A stretch of 6,660 bases of DNA, from NCBI GenBank assembly GCA_900319835.1, contig ONPY01000101.1:1-6660 (forward strand), in the 5' to 3' direction. This document shows, piece by piece, positions 3,943 to 6,660 of this stretch (positions within the stretch are counted from its first letter, which is position 1; every line of letters begins with the position of its first letter). The notes under the pieces were generated by a model. The model did not search any database. It saw only the letters and a program-made list of their open reading frames with translations, and was not told where the DNA came from. Source of the DNA: an uncultured Eubacteriales bacterium. GTDB taxonomy: Bacteria > Bacillota_A > Clostridia > Oscillospirales > Oscillospiraceae. The position numbers were made by a program, and so were the translations under genes.

Positions 3943-6660
3943 TCAGGCTTGCACCTTCTCCTGGTACAGCTTCATCAGGGCAGCCACGCAGTCGGCCTCG
4001 GTGAAGTCTTTCCGGACGGGGAAGCCGTAGGCCGCCATGACCGCCCGGTCGTTGGCCTGGTGGGCCTTGCGCAGTTCCGGCGGCATGGTCAGCTCGTCAT
4101 AGAGGTCGGCCATGGAGGAATCCGGGTACAGGGCCCGGGCGTCCAGGATGGCCTGGGCGGTCTGCTCGATCTTCGCCCTCTGCTCCGGCGTGGGCTCCGG
4201 CCAGGGGAAGTTGTTGTAGACGGCAGGGGAATAACTATAATCGCTTTTCAGCCGTCCAGCTACTACTCTCATCCAAGCCATGTGAACATTAGAAGTCATA
4301 ACCCCAAACATATAGTTGTCTGCATCTGGGATCAAATAGAGTTTGTTACTTGCTATGATCTCCGGAGAAAGAAAGCCAATAGGAATATAACGTCTATTTT
4401 GTGATGACACTTCTGGAACAGCCAGATAGGCATTGTGAGGTTGGCGAATCTGAGTGAATTCCATCGGACGTTCAGCGTCTTTTCTAACAGAGGCTGTCGG
4501 GCTTTTTGACCGTGTCATCGCGACATTTTTTAACCGTTCTACAATCGGCGGAATTGATCGATATTTTGCTGGGGAAACCCCTTTCAACCACAGGCAATAT
4601 CTTACTTCATTGTTAATCAAATCTCTTGAGCCAACAAACCGTTTTATATAGTCATTCGTTTGCGGATATTGTTCAATCAAATTGCTTCGTTCTTCTTCTG
4701 ATAAAAGCAAATATCCGCCATCGGTTGGCTGACTCCCTTTGCTCATTTCTGGTAATCCGTCTGTTAACTGTCTGCCTCGCGATTGTATGAAAACATTGGG
4801 TGCATCCAGTAAATACCCATTGATATAATCAGCTTCTTTTGCAATCCCCTCATCAATCAGAATTTTACATTGTTCGCATTTATAGCATGTAAAACCAATA
4901 ATTACACAGTGGACCGCTGCTTGATCCGCAGCCTCGCTTTCCCACACAAAAGTTCTGTATGCAAATACTATTTCAACATTTTTAACTCCGAACAAAAACG
5001 GCCAGAGAATTCCAACTGATTCCCCTTGAACAATAGAATTCGTTGAGACAAAGGCGGCTCTAATTCTCGTTCCTTGCATAATATCTGCTGCTTTATTATA
5101 CCAAGCAGTAACATAGTCCAGCTTTCCATGTTTTGATATATCGTGGAAAGCGATCTCCATATCCGCCGCTTGTGGCCGAGACCGCCATTGATGCCCCACA
5201 AACGGCGGGTTGCCCATGATGTAGTTATATTCGTGCTTGCTGCCATCAACCTGCGTCGTGAAGCCAGAGAATAAATCCAACTCCCCCTCGCTTTTTACAA
5301 AGCCGTCTGCGACGGTGAGTGTCGCCCAGTCCATACGGAGCGCGTTTCCTTCCACAATAAAGGCGTTCGTCGTTAAGGGTAAAAACTCCTTTTTCTCTTT
5401 TAAAATCTCGTTGACTCTCTCGTTCACTTGGCTCTCTGCAATCCACAAAGCCGTTTTCGCTACCGTTACCGCAAAGTCGTTTATCTCAATTCCGAAAAAT
5501 TGCGAAATATCAACTTTTGCCTGCCCATTCACGAACATTTCGCCCGTGTCTTTGGTCGCTTCTAGTGCTTCGATTTCGAGCTTGGCAAGCGACAGATAGC
5601 TTTCTGTCAAAAAGTTACCCGACCCACAAGCAGGGTCAAGGAACTTTAGAGAAGCAATCTTGTCTTGATATTTTTTAATAGCCTCGCGCCTGTCTTTTAA
5701 GCTTGTAATCGCCTTTATTGCCGCAAGTTCAGCCTTTAGACTGTCCAAAAATAGCGGGTCAATGACTTTGTGAATGTTTTGTATGCTCGTGTAGTGCATT
5801 CCGCCCTTGCGTCTTGTTTCTGGGTTGAGAGTAGACTCAAAGACCGCGCCGAAGATTGTCGGAGAAATCTCGCTCCAGTTAAAGACCGCACAATCATTAC
5901 AAATCACGTCAACGATTTCTTGCGTAAAGTTAGGGATTTCTATGCTCTCGTCCCTAAACAATCCTCCATTAACATACGGAAAGGGGGTTAGAGCTTCGTC
6001 ATACTTGTCCCGATTTTCAATTTTTGTGTCTAATGCCTTAAACAAATTGATAAGACCAATACGCACATTTGGAAGATTAAAGGATTTTATGTAATCTTCA
6101 AAAGCCGTCCTTGTCGCAAAAAGCCCTGCATCTTCGGCGTAAAGACAAAATACAATGCGCACACAAAGGATATTTAGCGAGCGCAAACTAATTTCGTTCT
6201 GCTCAATATACTGAGGCAAAATCGCTTTATAGAGCTTATCAACTCTCTTTCCCGCTTCAATCGACAGCTCTTCTTCTCGTCTTATGTTCTCGTTTTTCGC
6301 GTCAACCAAAAACTGCAAGCGATAGAAATCTTTTGCTAAGTCTTTGATAAAAATCGTCTCAAAATCCTTTTCAGGCTCGACTTTTTCCATGTCGTGAATG
6401 TGTATTTCTGTAAAGTTGGAAACAACAATCCATCTTGCTCTTTCAGAAAATGGCAAATTATCATTATATCTTTTCGCCTGCTCAAATGGCGTTAGTTCGC
6501 TTCCGTCGCTTTGCCTTTCAGCCTTGCTTAAATCGATTTTCGCTCCTTTCTGCTCGATAATCGTCTTTGTTTCCGCAATATATCCGTCGATATACTTTGT
6601 CGCGCCGATTTTTACACGCTTTTCAAAGTCTATGATTTTTGTCGCGTCTACAACTCCGAT
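3943..6660 (-). CDS. MmeI-like (type IIL) restriction-modification protein, N-terminus off window
   Basis: This single polypeptide probably combines DNA cleavage with adenine-N6 methylation. The frame is open from the stop at 3943 to the right edge, giving 905 visible residues without an internal stop. I estimate a few tens of N-terminal residues are missing. A TTG at 6456 is internal, since the family sequence continues upstream of it. Numbering from the edge, a putative PD-(D/E)XK nuclease motif is D25 with E36-Q-K38. A helical segment with LCVRIVFCLYAEDAG follows. The methyltransferase has SAM motif DPACGSGNF (342-350), catalytic motif NPPF (484-487) and VAKTALWIAESQ. The target-recognition region includes RRYIPIGFLSPEI and SNVHMAWMRVVAGRLKSDYSYS, then VYNNFPWP and a helical C-terminus. 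Three cysteines spaced CxxCxxC (592-598) are unusual. Base composition changes several times within the gene. It could act as a methyltransferase only if the nuclease is inactive. The recognition sequence is unknown. Confidence 0.9.
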   Translation of the reverse strand: MGVVDATKIIDFEKRVKIGATKYIDGYIAETKTIIEQKGAKIDLSKAERQSDGSELTPFEQAKRYNDNLPFSERARWIVVSNFTEIHIHDMEKVEPEKDFETIFIKDLAKDFYRLQFLVDAKNENIRREEELSIEAGKRVDKLYKAILPQYIEQNEISLRSLNILCVRIVFCLYAEDAGLFATRTAFEDYIKSFNLPNVRIGLINLFKALDTKIENRDKYDEALTPFPYVNGGLFRDESIEIPNFTQEIVDVICNDCAVFNWSEISPTIFGAVFESTLNPETRRKGGMHYTSIQNIHKVIDPLFLDSLKAELAAIKAITSLKDRREAIKKYQDKIASLKFLDPACGSGNFLTESYLSLAKLEIEALEATKDTGEMFVNGQAKVDISQFFGIEINDFAVTVAKTALWIAESQVNERVNEILKEKKEFLPLTTNAFIVEGNALRMDWATLTVADGFVKSEGELDLFSGFTTQVDGSKHEYNYIMGNPPFVGHQWRSRPQAADMEIAFHDISKHGKLDYVTAWYNKAADIMQGTRIRAAFVSTNSIVQGESVGILWPFLFGVKNVEIVFAYRTFVWESEAADQAAVHCVIIGFTCYKCEQCKILIDEGIAKEADYINGYLLDAPNVFIQSRGRQLTDGLPEMSKGSQPTDGGYLLLSEEERSNLIEQYPQTNDYIKRFVGSRDLINNEVRYCLWLKGVSPAKYRSIPPIVERLKNVAMTRSKSPTASVRKDAERPMEFTQIRQPHNAYLAVPEVSSQNRRYIPIGFLSPEIIASNKLYLIPDADNYMFGVMTSNVHMAWMRVVAGRLKSDYSYSPAVYNNFPWPEPTPEQRAKIEQTAQAILDARALYPDSSMADLYDELTMPPELRKAHQANDRAVMAAYGFPVRKDFTEADCVAALMKLYQEKVQA

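Noticed and set aside
3709..4404. + strand frame of 231 codons running from the repeats into the restriction-modification gene
   Set aside because: It is antisense to the conserved C-terminus of that gene and begins inside a hairpin. No protein family is recognisable.
3943..6456. Restriction-modification gene starting at the TTG at 6456
   Set aside because: The frame stays open to the edge of the window and the upstream residues continue the family sequence (for example LTPFEQAKRYND just before), so 6456 is an internal codon.

Overview
The window is a mostly GC-rich bacterial segment that looks like a chromosome of the Clostridia, most likely a gut Oscillospiraceae-type organism. This rests on protein style (upp, tsaE-tsaB, a RodA/FtsW-family gene), GGAG-type ribosome binding sites, sigma-A-like promoters, and palindromic intergenic repeats of a kind I associate with this group. 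The genus cannot be fixed from the sequence alone.

Layout, left to right. Positions 1-134 hold hairpins, including three mutually complementary segments and a small hairpin with a T-run on the + strand. The upp gene (uracil phosphoribosyltransferase) lies on the minus strand at 135-764. Two candidate promoters sit upstream of it, followed by a roughly 100-bp palindromic repeat and a very GC-rich hairpin. Next come tsaB and tsaE on the minus strand, overlapping by a few bases and transcribed in the order tsaE then tsaB. They encode two parts of the machinery that makes the tRNA modification t6A. A short divergent region follows, in which the tsaE promoter and a promoter reading right overlap at their -35 boxes. 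A rodA/ftsW-type cell-wall glycosyltransferase occupies the + strand to 3538 and ends at a textbook terminator.

Positions 3539-3942 contain no credible gene. They hold three copies of a GC-rich repeat, an extra terminator-like hairpin and a chain of hairpins. From 3943 to the right edge, and running off it, is one long minus-strand gene. It encodes a MmeI-like (type IIL/IIG style) protein that fuses a putative PD-(D/E)XK nuclease motif, an N6-adenine methyltransferase and a target-recognition region. This is the accessory part of the window.

The left two thirds are housekeeping functions: pyrimidine salvage, tRNA modification and cell elongation. The right third is a probable defence gene next to a repeat-rich junction. 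The most notable observations are the compositional patchwork inside the restriction-modification gene, the lack of a normal start codon for rodA downstream of its apparent promoter, and the overlapping divergent promoters with a perfect palindrome. I see no entirely new system: the restriction-modification gene belongs to a recognisable family.
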